From assembly GCA_018806915.1 (NCBI GenBank), contig JAGKQI010000037.1, forward strand, positions 1 to 64,000: 64,000 bases of DNA, in the 5' to 3' direction. The stretch comes from Phytophthora colocasiae. Taxonomy: Eukaryota; Oomycota; Peronosporomycetes; Peronosporales; Peronosporaceae. The notes beneath the pieces were generated by a model. The model did no database searches. It was not told where the DNA came from and saw only the letters and a list, made by a program, of their open reading frames with translations. Positions 19,717 through 29,200 of the stretch are shown here, piece by piece. Numbering within the stretch: position 1 is the first letter of the stretch; the number at the start of each line of letters is the position of its first letter. The translations under genes were made by a program, and so were the position numbers.

Positions 19717-20064
19717 TAGACCTTACGTACGACTCGTACGGTACGAGGAATCCAAATTCGATGTTCAAGAGGAGGTACTTCAGCAGTCACTGGCTCCAAA
19801 CCAAGTTGTCGAAGGACTTCGACGACTACGGCCTCATCAACACCAATCTTTTCGGCATGAGAGTAGATGAATTGACAATGTCTGCGGAAGGAACCTAGCA
19901 CCGCTTGTGTGCTTGGTCTCTCAACTCGCTTTTCACGAAAGTGTATATCATTTCGGAGTCTCCACGTTGCGTGAAAAACAATTGCAGTATGAACGCGCCA
20001 AAGAACGAGGAGAGTCTTGTGCCTCTGTCTCCATTCCAGCTTAAGATCGCTCGGTTTCGCAAAT
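19717..20064 (-). pseudogene. LINE ORF2 C-terminal fragment
   Basis: Contains LLVLWRVHTAIVFHATWRLR and RRHCQFIYSHAEKIGVDEA, closely similar to the end of the LINE fragment at 42152-43616. The original stop (TAG) was formed at the TA into which the Tc1-like element later inserted. Confidence 0.8.
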
Positions 20065-20258
20065 AACTGCACAGACAAGTTCAGCCTCAAGCACGAGAAG
20101 AGTATCTGATGAGTTGTTTATTACTAGCGGGGATAACGACTGACTATCGACACCCACGTCCAAAAACAATATATAATCGAGAGCTACGACGCCAGCTTTA
20201 TCACTCGGCTAACGGTGAGCGAGCCCGCGAAAGATCCGAACCAACTTAGCAAGCGAAC

Positions 20259-20822
20259 TTAGCAAGCGATGCCGGTCTGGGTCACCGACTCCGTCGAGTT
20301 GGTCGTGGTGGCAGCAGGCGTAGCGGCAGGGGTCGTCGTCGCAGCAGCAGGAGCCTCCGTGGCGGTCGTCGAAGCCGACTCCGTCGTGGGAGCGGCCGTC
20401 GTGGCAGCAGGAGCAGCAGGAGCCTCCGTCGGCGTAGACGCAGCGCTCGAGGCAGTCGACGTCGTAGAGGTCGACGTGCACTTGCCAGAGAAGCCGCTGG
20501 TCAGGTCCACCACGTTCAGCACAAGGCCGCTCGTAGGCACCGTCAGGTCGCAGTCAGGCGGGTTCAGGGCGGCCACCGACTCAATCAAAGACTTGCAGTT
20601 GTCCGACGCACACATCTTGACGTACTGCGCGTCGTCCGGCAGCGACGTCGAGTACAGCAGGCTGAAGCCAGAGTCGTCGTTGCAGCCCTGGAAAGAGCTC
20701 AGGTTCAGCACGCTGGCAAGCGTCGAGTACGCGGTGGTCTGCTGGGCGGACGAGCACGTCTCAGCGGCGGTAGATCCGACGAAGGCGGCGGCGGCAATGG
20801 CGAGGACAGTCTTGGTGTTCAT
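20259..20822 (-). CDS. Elicitin family protein with Ala/Thr/Pro tail (twin)
   Basis: 187 codons from the ATG at 20822; inverted twin of 16429-16992, with two residue differences at the signal-peptide end and core start (GSTAAETCSSAQQ here, GSAAAETCSSTQQ there). All six cysteines, LNPPDCDL and [10 protein letters not shown] are present. The tail ends GIAC. Converges with its twin. By family a secreted sterol-binding elicitor of plant defence. Confidence 0.93.
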   Translation of the reverse strand: MNTKTVLAIAAAAFVGSTAAETCSSAQQTTAYSTLASVLNLSSFQGCNDDSGFSLLYSTSLPDDAQYVKMCASDNCKSLIESVAALNPPDCDLTVPTSGLVLNVVDLTSGFSGKCTSTSTTSTASSAASTPTEAPAAPAATTAAPTTESASTTATEAPAAATTTPAATPAATTTNSTESVTQTGIAC

Positions 20823-20861
20823 GGTACCTGTTGGAGGGAAGCTAGCTGTGTGTCTGGGACG

Positions 20862-20881
20862 AAGCAAATTGTAGAATGAGG
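20862..20881 (-). promoter_or_regulatory. Oomycete initiator core promoter
   Basis: Minus strand CCTCATTCTACAATTTGCTT, same site and spacing as the twin at 16370. Confidence 0.8.
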
Positions 20882-21666
20882 AACTAGTGCGGCCAATTCG
20901 GAACCGTAGCGCCGCTTACGCCTGGGCCTAGTCTTGGTGTCCGAACAGCAGCTGCAGCGCCATGATATTCGGACGCTAAACTTTCTCGCTGCAGGCTGCG
21001 AACCCTACTACACTGTTACAGTCTGTAGGTTACTATTACAAGGTAGTCTGTAGGAACTTGCACAGAGTCCGATCACGGCGAACCAGGTTTTCTGGCAGAC
21101 TTTTGTGCCTCAGTTTCGGGTTTTGTCTGGTTCAAAAGGCAGATCCAGGTGGACACAGGACGGGCAAAAGTGGACGACTGCTGTTACCAGCGGATACACA
21201 ACCCAAACTAAGCAGCCCAAACTAAGCGGATCCGATCTCGCCTATCATTGGCCACATAAGTTGAAGTAGATCGTGGTACACGAAGCAATAATAATACATA
21301 TAATGCTTTCCAGGAGCACAAGAGCACCTTTGAATCGCTGTGGGTCGCAGACTATGCTTCATGGCCCATGAATCATGGGCAGTTGTGATGGTAAACGACG
21401 AATAACGTAAACACAAGGTCTGTCTCTCTGGCTAAAGACTGCTGAGTGTGGACGTGGTCAGGAAAATGCCAATATCCTCGGAGCTGCATGGATCCCGGTA
21501 CCCGTTTAATCTATGCATGGACGTGTTCGTTGTGGTCAAGGAATGAAGTTGGCAACTTCACCAGAAGTACAGATGTAAATGAAATCTGTAGTTAAATGAT
21601 TTGCTAAGACTACGATTGTGTAACTGAAAACTGTTATTGAAGATTTCATTTCCGCAAGAGCTCAAG

Positions 21667-22836
21667 ATGCCGTCGCTATTGCCGCTGTTGCTCTTCTGCG
21701 ACTTCCTCGAGAACCGCCTGCACACGTCGAACCTGTCGTTGTTGCGTCGCATGTTGGGCGACTTCTTCGCTGGCAGTGAGCAGACGCTGCAAGATTTTAT
21801 CCGCATTGGAGCAAGCATCGTGACTGTGATGCCCATCGAGAGAAAGAGTGTTCATCGCCAACAGGAAGCAACACGACTGCTGACTCAGCAGCAAAACATG
21901 AAGGAGGAAGACTCCAAGCAGATGCAACTGTGTGTCTTCTCGTACTTATCCGCGCGAGTTGCCAACAGGAATATTTTTCTACTCCGTAGTATGTTCCAAG
22001 AGTTTTGTGGCGGAGGAGATGGACTGATCAGTGAATTCGTAAGACGTGGCAATGAGGTGGTGAGTCTCATTCCAGCAGATATTCAAGCACTACAAGTGAA
22101 CCAAGTGCCGACTAGTTGGGCTGAGCCAGCATTAAATCCAGATAGGGAATTGAAGCACAACGACCAGCAACAACGTGAATCTGACGAGGATGATAGTGAA
22201 GACGAGGATGAAATTGCCTCAGTAGCTGAACTAGCGGCGGTTGCTTCGATGCCACCGACACGAACGGAGCTGCACGACTCCATCATGGAAGTTCTGGATC
22301 GGATTGAGCAGCAGGAGCCTTGGAAAACAGTCTTCAATCCTGATACAATACCAATTTCATTCTCTGGAGTGAAGCGGATCAAGTTGGCTGCAGCGTTGAA
22401 GAAGTTCTGGATGAAGAATAGTCGTGCAGTGTGGGAGCGGCACTTCTGGGGACCACTGGGCAACTTGCCAGACAAAAAGCGCCATTATGACAGGAAAACT
22501 CGCCAAGCAAAGGCACGTAAATCGTTTACGAAGGTCATGGCAATTGCGTACGAAGAACTTGGAGCCGACTTCTTCGTAGCGTTGGATGAACACGCCAGTC
22601 TTTATAAGGGCTGGTGGTACTCTGGCACTGTCCAGAGCCTCACTTCACTAGCCCATACCCAAGGCCTGGCTGCATGTATCAACTACATGGAAACTCAAGC
22701 GCTTAAGCGGTTCCCACGTCCCCCTGGCAGCACTCGTCGTGCCTTCAAGCCCGGTGAGAGCAGGAGCATGTGGTCCACAACCGTAGCGATGGCTCCAGTA
22801 TTGCGCGAAATCTGCGCCATCAAGGCGAACAAGTGA
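21667..22836 (+). CDS. Unknown protein, paralogue of 24428-25747
   Basis: 389 codons from ATG 21667; an earlier ATG is possible, but the paralogue aligns from here. The N-terminal part holds two copies of a roughly 50-residue helical unit: CDFLENRLHTSNLSLLRRML to IGASIVTVMP (about 11-57), and YLSARVANRNIFLLRSMF to GNEVVSLIP (about 92-137). An acidic linker follows (ESDEDDSEDEDE). The C-terminal domain has EPWKTVFNPD, KKFWMKNSRAVWERHFWGPL, ALKRFPRPPG and SRSMWSTT. No known enzyme motif or signal peptide; probably cytoplasmic or nuclear. The PW...WE pattern resembles one in the antisense ORFs of the Gypsy elements at 47686 and 56145. Function unknown. Confidence 0.82.
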   Translation: MPSLLPLLLFCDFLENRLHTSNLSLLRRMLGDFFAGSEQTLQDFIRIGASIVTVMPIERKSVHRQQEATRLLTQQQNMKEEDSKQMQLCVFSYLSARVANRNIFLLRSMFQEFCGGGDGLISEFVRRGNEVVSLIPADIQALQVNQVPTSWAEPALNPDRELKHNDQQQRESDEDDSEDEDEIASVAELAAVASMPPTRTELHDSIMEVLDRIEQQEPWKTVFNPDTIPISFSGVKRIKLAAALKKFWMKNSRAVWERHFWGPLGNLPDKKRHYDRKTRQAKARKSFTKVMAIAYEELGADFFVALDEHASLYKGWWYSGTVQSLTSLAHTQGLAACINYMETQALKRFPRPPGSTRRAFKPGESRSMWSTTVAMAPVLREICAIKANK

Positions 22837-22931
22837 TCAAGTGCACTGGGATCGCGCATTCCAAGTATCAAGCACAGTTTCATCCGTTCAGTCGATTTTT
22901 ACTGCGTATTCTTCGCGTCTAAGTAGCTTAC

Positions 22932-24302
22932 TCATTCAGTCTTCCTCTTGTCTTCATTTACTTGTCGAGAAGCAGGGTTCCAGTCAAGTGCAAGCTCAAT
23001 ATCAGCAGCAGGCTGCCACCACTCCAGAAACACCACATACACATGTAGCACTGCAGCAATAACGCAGGCTAACATTCCCGCTACGGGGCCGATGCCGTGG
23101 TAGAGCTGTAGGCGGTGAAGCAGCGAGCTGTCCGGAAGAGCACACACTTCCTCATACACTTTCTCCGTTCTCACTGCCACGGCATCCCAGTTGTACATTT
23201 TCCCCACTCGTTCATGGAATTCCTGTCGATCAACACCCGCAAGTCTAGGAACTGCAGCTAAAACAGCCTCCGCCAGTGCTTCGGGCGTGATATCGGCCGC
23301 AAACTGCACCATATCGGGCGGCAGGACTTCCGGCACTCCACCAACTCTCGTACTAACGACGAACAGTCCACAGGCCGCAGCTTCCAGGATTGCAATGCAG
23401 AAACTCTCTGTAAGGGAGCTATTGAGGAAAATATGGCCTTGACACAGCACATCTCGCACTTTGGAGTGTGGCACAGCTCCATACAGCGTCACTCGGTCAT
23501 GCAGTCTGTACTTCTCCCTCATTTCCTCCAGTAGCAGTCTCTTGGCCCCGTCCCCTCCGATTAGAAACCTCACACGTGGATCTTGAGCACACACAATCGG
23601 GATCGCTCGAGCCACCAGGTCAATCCCTTTCCGGTACACAAGTCTGGAGATGATAACGACTGTAATTGGGTCCTCCGGCTGGCGTGGAGCCGTCATAGGC
23701 GGTGTAAACTTGGTGGCGTCCACTGCGTTGGGGATTGTTGCCACTTTGTCTGCACGTAGCGATGCACGTAACACCAAATTCTCTCGACAAGTGTGGGAGA
23801 CGCCAATGGCTGCGTCCACCGTGGACATGGAGAATTTCATTACCTTATTCAGGTGGACACTTGCTGCATCTGCGAATCCGAAGAGAGAATGGTCCGTATA
23901 GACCGTTTTAATGCCCAGATCCAACGCTTTAGCCTGCAGAAGACACTCGTGCATGAAGGTGGACGTTGCCTGGTGACCGTGGACGATCTGGACTTTTTCA
24001 CGGATGCAAATGGAACGGAACAGTGCTAAATGGTTGACAAACGTCGGATACGTGACGTTATCCACAATCGGGGTCACTGGTAGGTAGTACACTTTGAGTC
24101 CGTGGGTCATATAACGCACACCAGCTCGACGAGTAGGTGTCTGTGAACTGGTGGGTCCCGGGATGGCGTGGGTGAGTACAATAACCTTGTGGCCTCTACG
24201 TAAAAGACACTGAGAAAGGGACCACATGTGCATCTCCACGCCCCCGAGTCGAGGGAAGAAGAAGTCGCAGCACATAGCGATACACAGGCGATCGGAGGAC
24301 AT
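22932..24302 (-). CDS. PIGA: Phosphatidylinositol N-acetylglucosaminyltransferase subunit A (PIG-A / GPI3)
   Basis: 456 codons from the ATG at 24302 (MSSDRLCIAMCCDFFFP); an upstream in-frame ATG adds an unlikely leader. PIG-A is the catalytic subunit that moves GlcNAc from UDP-GlcNAc to phosphatidylinositol on the cytoplasmic face of the ER, the first step of GPI-anchor synthesis. Seen: FPRLGGVEMHMWSLSQCL at the start (PIGA domain), VHGHQATSTF, YTDHSLFGFAD, ISRLVYRKGIDLV, GGDGAKRLLLEEM, then LTESFCIAILEAAACG (E-x7-E of GT4 glycosyltransferases) and VGGVPEVLP. A hydrophobic segment near the C terminus (GMLACVIAAVLHVYVVFLEW) is the expected membrane anchor. Length matches yeast and human homologues. 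Single exon; the only conserved housekeeping gene in the window. Confidence 0.95.
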   Translation of the reverse strand: MSSDRLCIAMCCDFFFPRLGGVEMHMWSLSQCLLRRGHKVIVLTHAIPGPTSSQTPTRRAGVRYMTHGLKVYYLPVTPIVDNVTYPTFVNHLALFRSICIREKVQIVHGHQATSTFMHECLLQAKALDLGIKTVYTDHSLFGFADAASVHLNKVMKFSMSTVDAAIGVSHTCRENLVLRASLRADKVATIPNAVDATKFTPPMTAPRQPEDPITVVIISRLVYRKGIDLVARAIPIVCAQDPRVRFLIGGDGAKRLLLEEMREKYRLHDRVTLYGAVPHSKVRDVLCQGHIFLNSSLTESFCIAILEAAACGLFVVSTRVGGVPEVLPPDMVQFAADITPEALAEAVLAAVPRLAGVDRQEFHERVGKMYNWDAVAVRTEKVYEEVCALPDSSLLHRLQLYHGIGPVAGMLACVIAAVLHVYVVFLEWWQPAADIELALDWNPASRQVNEDKRKTE

Positions 24303-24427
24303 CAGGAGGTGAATACTATGATGTAGAATGACACGTATATTATTCTGTATGATAGGATGTGGATAGACCAATCAGAACGGAGAATTATGTCCACTTCAAC
24401 CTATAGTCATGAATGACCTTAAACTCT

Positions 24428-25747
24428 TCACAGCGTTGAGCTAGGCAAGTTGCTGCTCTTGTCGCTCTCGGCCTTATAAGCCTGCATCTCGACCAGTATA
24501 GGCTTTAGACGCTCAGACGACGACCACATGCTACGGCTTTTCCCATTCCCTCGGAAGACGAACTTCCGACTTTGCCCAGGAGCCTCTGGAAACCTTTTGA
24601 ACGCCTGTGACTCAATGTATTCCAGGCAGGTGGCCAAGCCATAGCGCTGCGCCAGCGTGAACAAGTCGACCGCTTGATCAAAGTAAAACCAGCTATTCCG
24701 GGGTGAACGAGCGTCCATCGTGACGAAGAAGGATGCGCCAAGCTTCTTGTACACTGGCGTGATCACATTCTTCTCGAAAAAGTTGATCAGGCTAAGTTGC
24801 CGACATCTGCGATTAGTATGAAGTTGCAAAGTTCTTTGGCGAGACAGTGGCGCCCAAAAGTTGCGCTCCCAAACAGCTTGACCATACTTAAGCCAGAATT
24901 CTTTCAGAATGGAGTACAATTCCGGGTGTCTGACACGCGAAAACGGCATCGAGAGGTTTTCTGGCTTGAAGATCTTCTTCCATGGTTCTTTAGCTTCAAC
25001 ACGCTTGAATACGGTCAGAATACTCGTGCGCATATCCGTGTCTGGCAGTGATGAACCATCCATTTCGAATACAGCAACAGCTTCTTTCTCCAGCAAAGGT
25101 ATCGTCACCTTTCGCTTTTTCTTCTTAGCTCGGATATTATTAGCCCCACGGGATTCATCGTCGGTCGGTTGCTCCAGTGCAGATCGCTTTCGTTGCGAAG
25201 ATGACGACGATGGCGTCCCAGAGAGTAATGTATCCATTTGAGTTGTCGGAAACCTTGACGCTGCTTCAATTGCCAAAGGGGGTGGCGGCAATGGAGCCAA
25301 ACATAAGGCCCGAACATCCACGGGTATCACAGTAATCGCCGCATAAGCGCATCGCACAAACTCCCGCACCACAGTATCATCTCCTTGGCAGAACTCTCGG
25401 AACATTTCGCGCAACCACAAAATGTTCTTCGTGGCCACGCGTGCGTACAAGTAGAGGAAGAAGCACGAGTTGTCCTCCTGTTGTTCATTTGGTGTATCAG
25501 TTACATCCTCATCTTCCACCCGCTGCGCAGCTAACAGTCCTGCCGCCGTGTTCAGATGTCGAGGACCAGTTCTCTCTACAGGCATCACACTAACGACGGC
25601 CGCACCCAGTCGCATAAAGTCCTGCAAGGTATGATCATTACCGGCGCAGAAGTCCGTCATCATACGACGTAGCAGCGCGAAGCTTGACGTGTGCAGGCGG
25701 TTCTCTAAGAACTCACAGAAGAGCTGTAGTTTCTGTGGAGATACCAT
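24428..25747 (-). CDS. Unknown protein, paralogue of 21667-22836
   Basis: 439 codons from the ATG at 25747 (MVSPQKLQLFCEFLENR). Same architecture as its paralogue: two N-terminal helical units (FCEFLENRLHTSSFALLRRM; YLYARVATKNILWLREMFRE), a longer polar linker with a basic patch (RAKKKKRKVTI, a plausible nuclear signal), and a C-terminal domain with EPWKKIFKPE, KEFWLKYGQAVWERNFWAPL, AFKRFPEAPG and SRSMWSSS. It lies 125 bases upstream of PIG-A on the same strand. The pair around PIG-A suggests a local duplication. No family name can be given; nuclear location is inferred. Confidence 0.82.
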   Translation of the reverse strand: MVSPQKLQLFCEFLENRLHTSSFALLRRMMTDFCAGNDHTLQDFMRLGAAVVSVMPVERTGPRHLNTAAGLLAAQRVEDEDVTDTPNEQQEDNSCFFLYLYARVATKNILWLREMFREFCQGDDTVVREFVRCAYAAITVIPVDVRALCLAPLPPPPLAIEAASRFPTTQMDTLLSGTPSSSSSQRKRSALEQPTDDESRGANNIRAKKKKRKVTIPLLEKEAVAVFEMDGSSLPDTDMRTSILTVFKRVEAKEPWKKIFKPENLSMPFSRVRHPELYSILKEFWLKYGQAVWERNFWAPLSRQRTLQLHTNRRCRQLSLINFFEKNVITPVYKKLGASFFVTMDARSPRNSWFYFDQAVDLFTLAQRYGLATCLEYIESQAFKRFPEAPGQSRKFVFRGNGKSRSMWSSSERLKPILVEMQAYKAESDKSSNLPSSTL

Positions 25748-25915
25748 CTTTGACTGACCTTGTCAAACGTGCTGTGTGTTTCTACCAATGAGAGTGGACT
25801 ATTGTTCTAACGTTAATTGATACCTTCAAAGTAGCATTATGTAGTAGCATTAGCGCAATGAACATGTAAAGTAAAAGTATGGCATGTATTCTTCTCAAGA
25901 GTCTTGAGTCAAGAC

Positions 25916-26187
25916 TGTTCGATTGTCGTGCTCCGTCATATACTGCAGTTGTAGATTAGCAACGGTCTGTTGAAGTGCAACAGCCTCAGTCCCAGACTGA
26001 GAGTGTGCAGCACATACTGCAGTTTGTATAGGACACAGGATAGTATAACTGAGAGGGGGTTTGTCACCGTTCGAGGTTTTCCCACCTCAATCCCAAACCT
26101 GCAACGTGGAGAACAAGTGTCTTCGTCCTTGCTTTAGTTACGAAGGAGCTTCTTGGTGCGCTCCATCCTCCGCCGTGCACTCGGCTA
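25916..26187 (+). repeat. 5' LTR of the Copia element
   Basis: 272 bases. Compared with the 3' LTR and the solo LTR it lacks 10 bases (CTAGTGGTCT) after TGTTCGATT; otherwise they appear identical. Confidence 0.93.
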
Positions 26188-26203
26188 GGTTATGAGCCCA
26201 ACT
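26188..26203 (+). promoter_or_regulatory. Primer-binding site (tRNA-Met anticodon arm)
   Basis: GGTTATGAGCCCAACT directly follows the LTR. As in the deleted Copia at 4912-5942, it is complementary to GGGCTCATAACC of the initiator tRNA-Met anticodon arm, implying a half-tRNA primer. Confidence 0.75.
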
Positions 26204-26237
26204 TTGACGCTGGAGCCTCTCAAGAAATCCTTCGAGA

Positions 26238-29200
26238 ATGTCTGGATCAACGCCTGTGTCGTCGACTGCACTGTCGATGGTGACTGCCGGAGCAACTCAG
26301 TATGTGACTGTAAGTGCGGTGCCGTCCGTGCCGATCATGGTGACTGCTACTACGCCGCCTACAGTTCCTCCAGTGCCTGGAGTGCCGAACGTGTCTGTAG
26401 TGAGTGGAGTGACGAGTGGATCTCCTGGCAGTGCGACGTTTAGTGGTGCTAGTGGCGTTAGTGGTGTTGTATTTTCCGGTGTTACTTCTGGAGCTGGATC
26501 TGGTCTAAGTGGTGGTTTTGCGTTTGGAGCACTGCCATCAGCTCAAGTGAGCGTTCTCGTTATGAATTATCCACCTCCATCGATGAAGATGGACAAAGCC
26601 CCGAAGATGAAGGGTAGCTTTGACTTGTACGCTGTGCGTTTACGTACTTTCTTGACGCGAATGGGGTGTTGGGACGTTGTGGATGGAACTTTCCGGGATG
26701 CAGCTATACCAAGGCTGAATTTTGATGCCAAGGACAATGCAGCTCGGGAAGCGATTCTTTCGGGTGTATCGGCTCAAGATGCAGAGATGATTTGTCAGGA
26801 GACGACTGCCGAAGCGATGTGGAACCGGTTTGTGGATCGACAAACGAAGCGTGAGTACGCGAATTACATTTTTGTACGCGCTGAGTTCTACTCGAACACT
26901 TACACGCCGGATAAACCTATGGAGACTTGGTTGCGTGAAATGGAGAAGATGCGTCGGAATATGTTGCACTATGGGAAGCAAATTGATGATGAAGACTTTG
27001 CAGAAACACTGCTTGGTCACGTTTCACGCACACATCGTGATGTTGTTCGGCAATTTTCTAAACACTACGTGGTTCGTGGATCTACTGACAACAGGCCTGT
27101 ACCTACTGCAGCTCAAGTGATGAATGCTTTGCGTGCTGAGTCAGCCCTTGATGAGAAGATGGGTGCTGAAGAGAAGAAAGCTGCTGGTGTCGCTGCGTGT
27201 CGCAAGGGCCAGAAGCAAGGCAAGCGCAAGAGAGGTGGCCGTGGTAAGAATAAATCAAAGGACCAAAAAGATGGCAATAGTAAAAGCGGAAGAAAAGAGA
27301 CTCGTACTTGTTTCGAATGTGGAGAAGTTGGACATATTCGTCCCAATTGCCCGAACAAGAAACGAATGGAGGACAAGGATGAAGATGATGATGACTCTTC
27401 TGATGATCGAGCCGCCGGTGTTGGACCGAGAGTTCACTTTGCTTCATCGGAACGGAAGCGGTGGGAGTGCAAATCTGGCAAAAATGATGACTCGAAAAGA
27501 AGGAAGGTCGATGCTGTCGGTCGTCTTTCACGTGATACTCTGGTAATTGAATCCGTGAAGAACAATGCTGGTGATATGATTGAGTGGGCTTTGGATTCGT
27601 GTAGTGATGTTCACGTCTGCAACCAGCAAGATCTCTTGTCCAGTCTCAAGAAAGATGAGGAGCATGTCTTTCAGGCTTATGATGGTAAAGTCAGTGACGA
27701 TGAGCAAACTGGTAGCGTTCATCTCCGTGTGGTGAATAGTAAGCAGCCACATCAGGAGCTGTCACTGCAGTTTAGAAATGTTCTGTTCAAACCGAATGCA
27801 CCAGATAATTTGCTGAGTTTGGATTTACTGGAAAAGGATGGATGGACTGTGAAATTTGGCAGGCGTGATTCGCAACGAGTCGCATGGTTGACTAAGGATC
27901 ATTCGCAGATCTTGTTGACGAAGTGTCGTGGCCGATATCGCTTGAAGGCGAAGGTTGTTCCAGTTTATCGAATTCCAGCAGTGCATCAACACAAAACTCG
28001 AGATGAAGGTGATTCTCTCGTGCGTTGGCATTTACGGTTTGCGCATTTGAACACCCCGACCATAAAGCACATGGCTAAGGAGCAAGTAGTGACGGGAATG
28101 ACTGAGAAGTTACGTGATGATGTTGACATGCCGTGCTGGAGTTGCAAGTTGGCGAAGTTGACTCGTATGTCTTACAAGAGGACGAACACTCGCCGAGCAA
28201 CGAAGCCGTACCAAAAGTTGATGTCGGATATTTGCTATGTGGATATTACTACATACGATGGTTACAAGCATTTTCAACTTGTGCAGGATGAAGCTAGTCG
28301 CTATTTGTGGGGCTTTCAGTTGAAGGAGAAGCACGAAGCCACGGATGTAGTGATGGATCACATTAAATGGCTTCTAGCGCAAGGCTTCAAGGTCGAAGTT
28401 TTTAACTCCGATCAAGGACGGGAACTGCTGAATAAAAAGATGCGTTCTTTTCTCCGAGCTAGTGGAATTGAGTACACGTGGACTAACGGATACAGTCCAG
28501 AAGAGAATGGCCTTGTGGAGAAAATGAATGGGATTGTAATGGCTCGTGCGCGCTGTCTATTGAAGACGGCTGACATGCCCATTAGCTTGTGGGGTGAGGC
28601 CTTTGAATTCGCAGTTGAAGTGGGAAATGTGAGCGCAACATCAGCTCTGAAGGGTGACACGCCATACTTTAGACGCTTTGGAGAGCGGCCTGACGTATCG
28701 AATTTGAAGACATGGGGATGTTTGGTATTCGTGTTCACGCCGAAGGTACTTAGGACTTCGAAGTTGGAGGACACTGGCAAACCTGGATTGTTTCTGGGAT
28801 ATGCTAAACATTCAGAAAGCTATCGAGTGCTGAACTTGCTTACTGGGAATGTGCAGGAAGTGAGATCTGTCGAGTTTCAGGAAGGATGGACGGTGGATCG
28901 AGCTTATGTGGAGCGATTACTTAGCAATCGGTATGGTAGAGGTCACAACACTTTACCCAGAATCGTGCCGTATGTCAGATTGCCTGTGTTGGCGTCTGTG
29001 ACAGAAACTCTTGATGAGAATCGAAAACGCCGCCGTTGCGACGGTGACTCGCGTAGCTGCTATGACACTGAAGTATCTCCTCCGGTTGGTGCAAGTGGAT
29101 CTTGTGGAGGACCGTTGAGTGAGACTGAGGATTCTTTTCCTGTTGCGGCAGGAATTCAGCCTGAGCTATGTGGAACTAACATTCTGCTGGGTTCGGAGGC

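Larger units (their letters stand above)
18594..20064 (-). mobile_element. 5'-truncated LINE fragment, holding a Tc1-like element
   Basis: Flanked by AACTGCACGGACAAG (18579-18593) and AACTGCACAGACAAG (20065-20079). On the minus strand it has the last part of ORF2 and a 3' UTR with GTTAATCAACTAATTT, a motif also at the ends of the LINE pieces near 43670 and 39080. Interrupted by 18676-19716. Confidence 0.82.
17652..21827. repeat. Right arm of elicitin palindrome 2 (with insertions)
   Basis: Inverted counterpart of 15436-17322. Interrupted by a Tc1-like element (17711-18501, TA duplication) and by a LINE fragment (18594-20064, 15-base duplication). Both sites are intact in the left arm, so both insertions came after the duplication. 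Confidence 0.9.

Noticed and set aside
22932..24302. A functional cluster of PIG-A with GPI-anchored elicitins
   Set aside because: None of the elicitins here ends in the hydrophobic signal needed for GPI attachment; the proximity is probably incidental.
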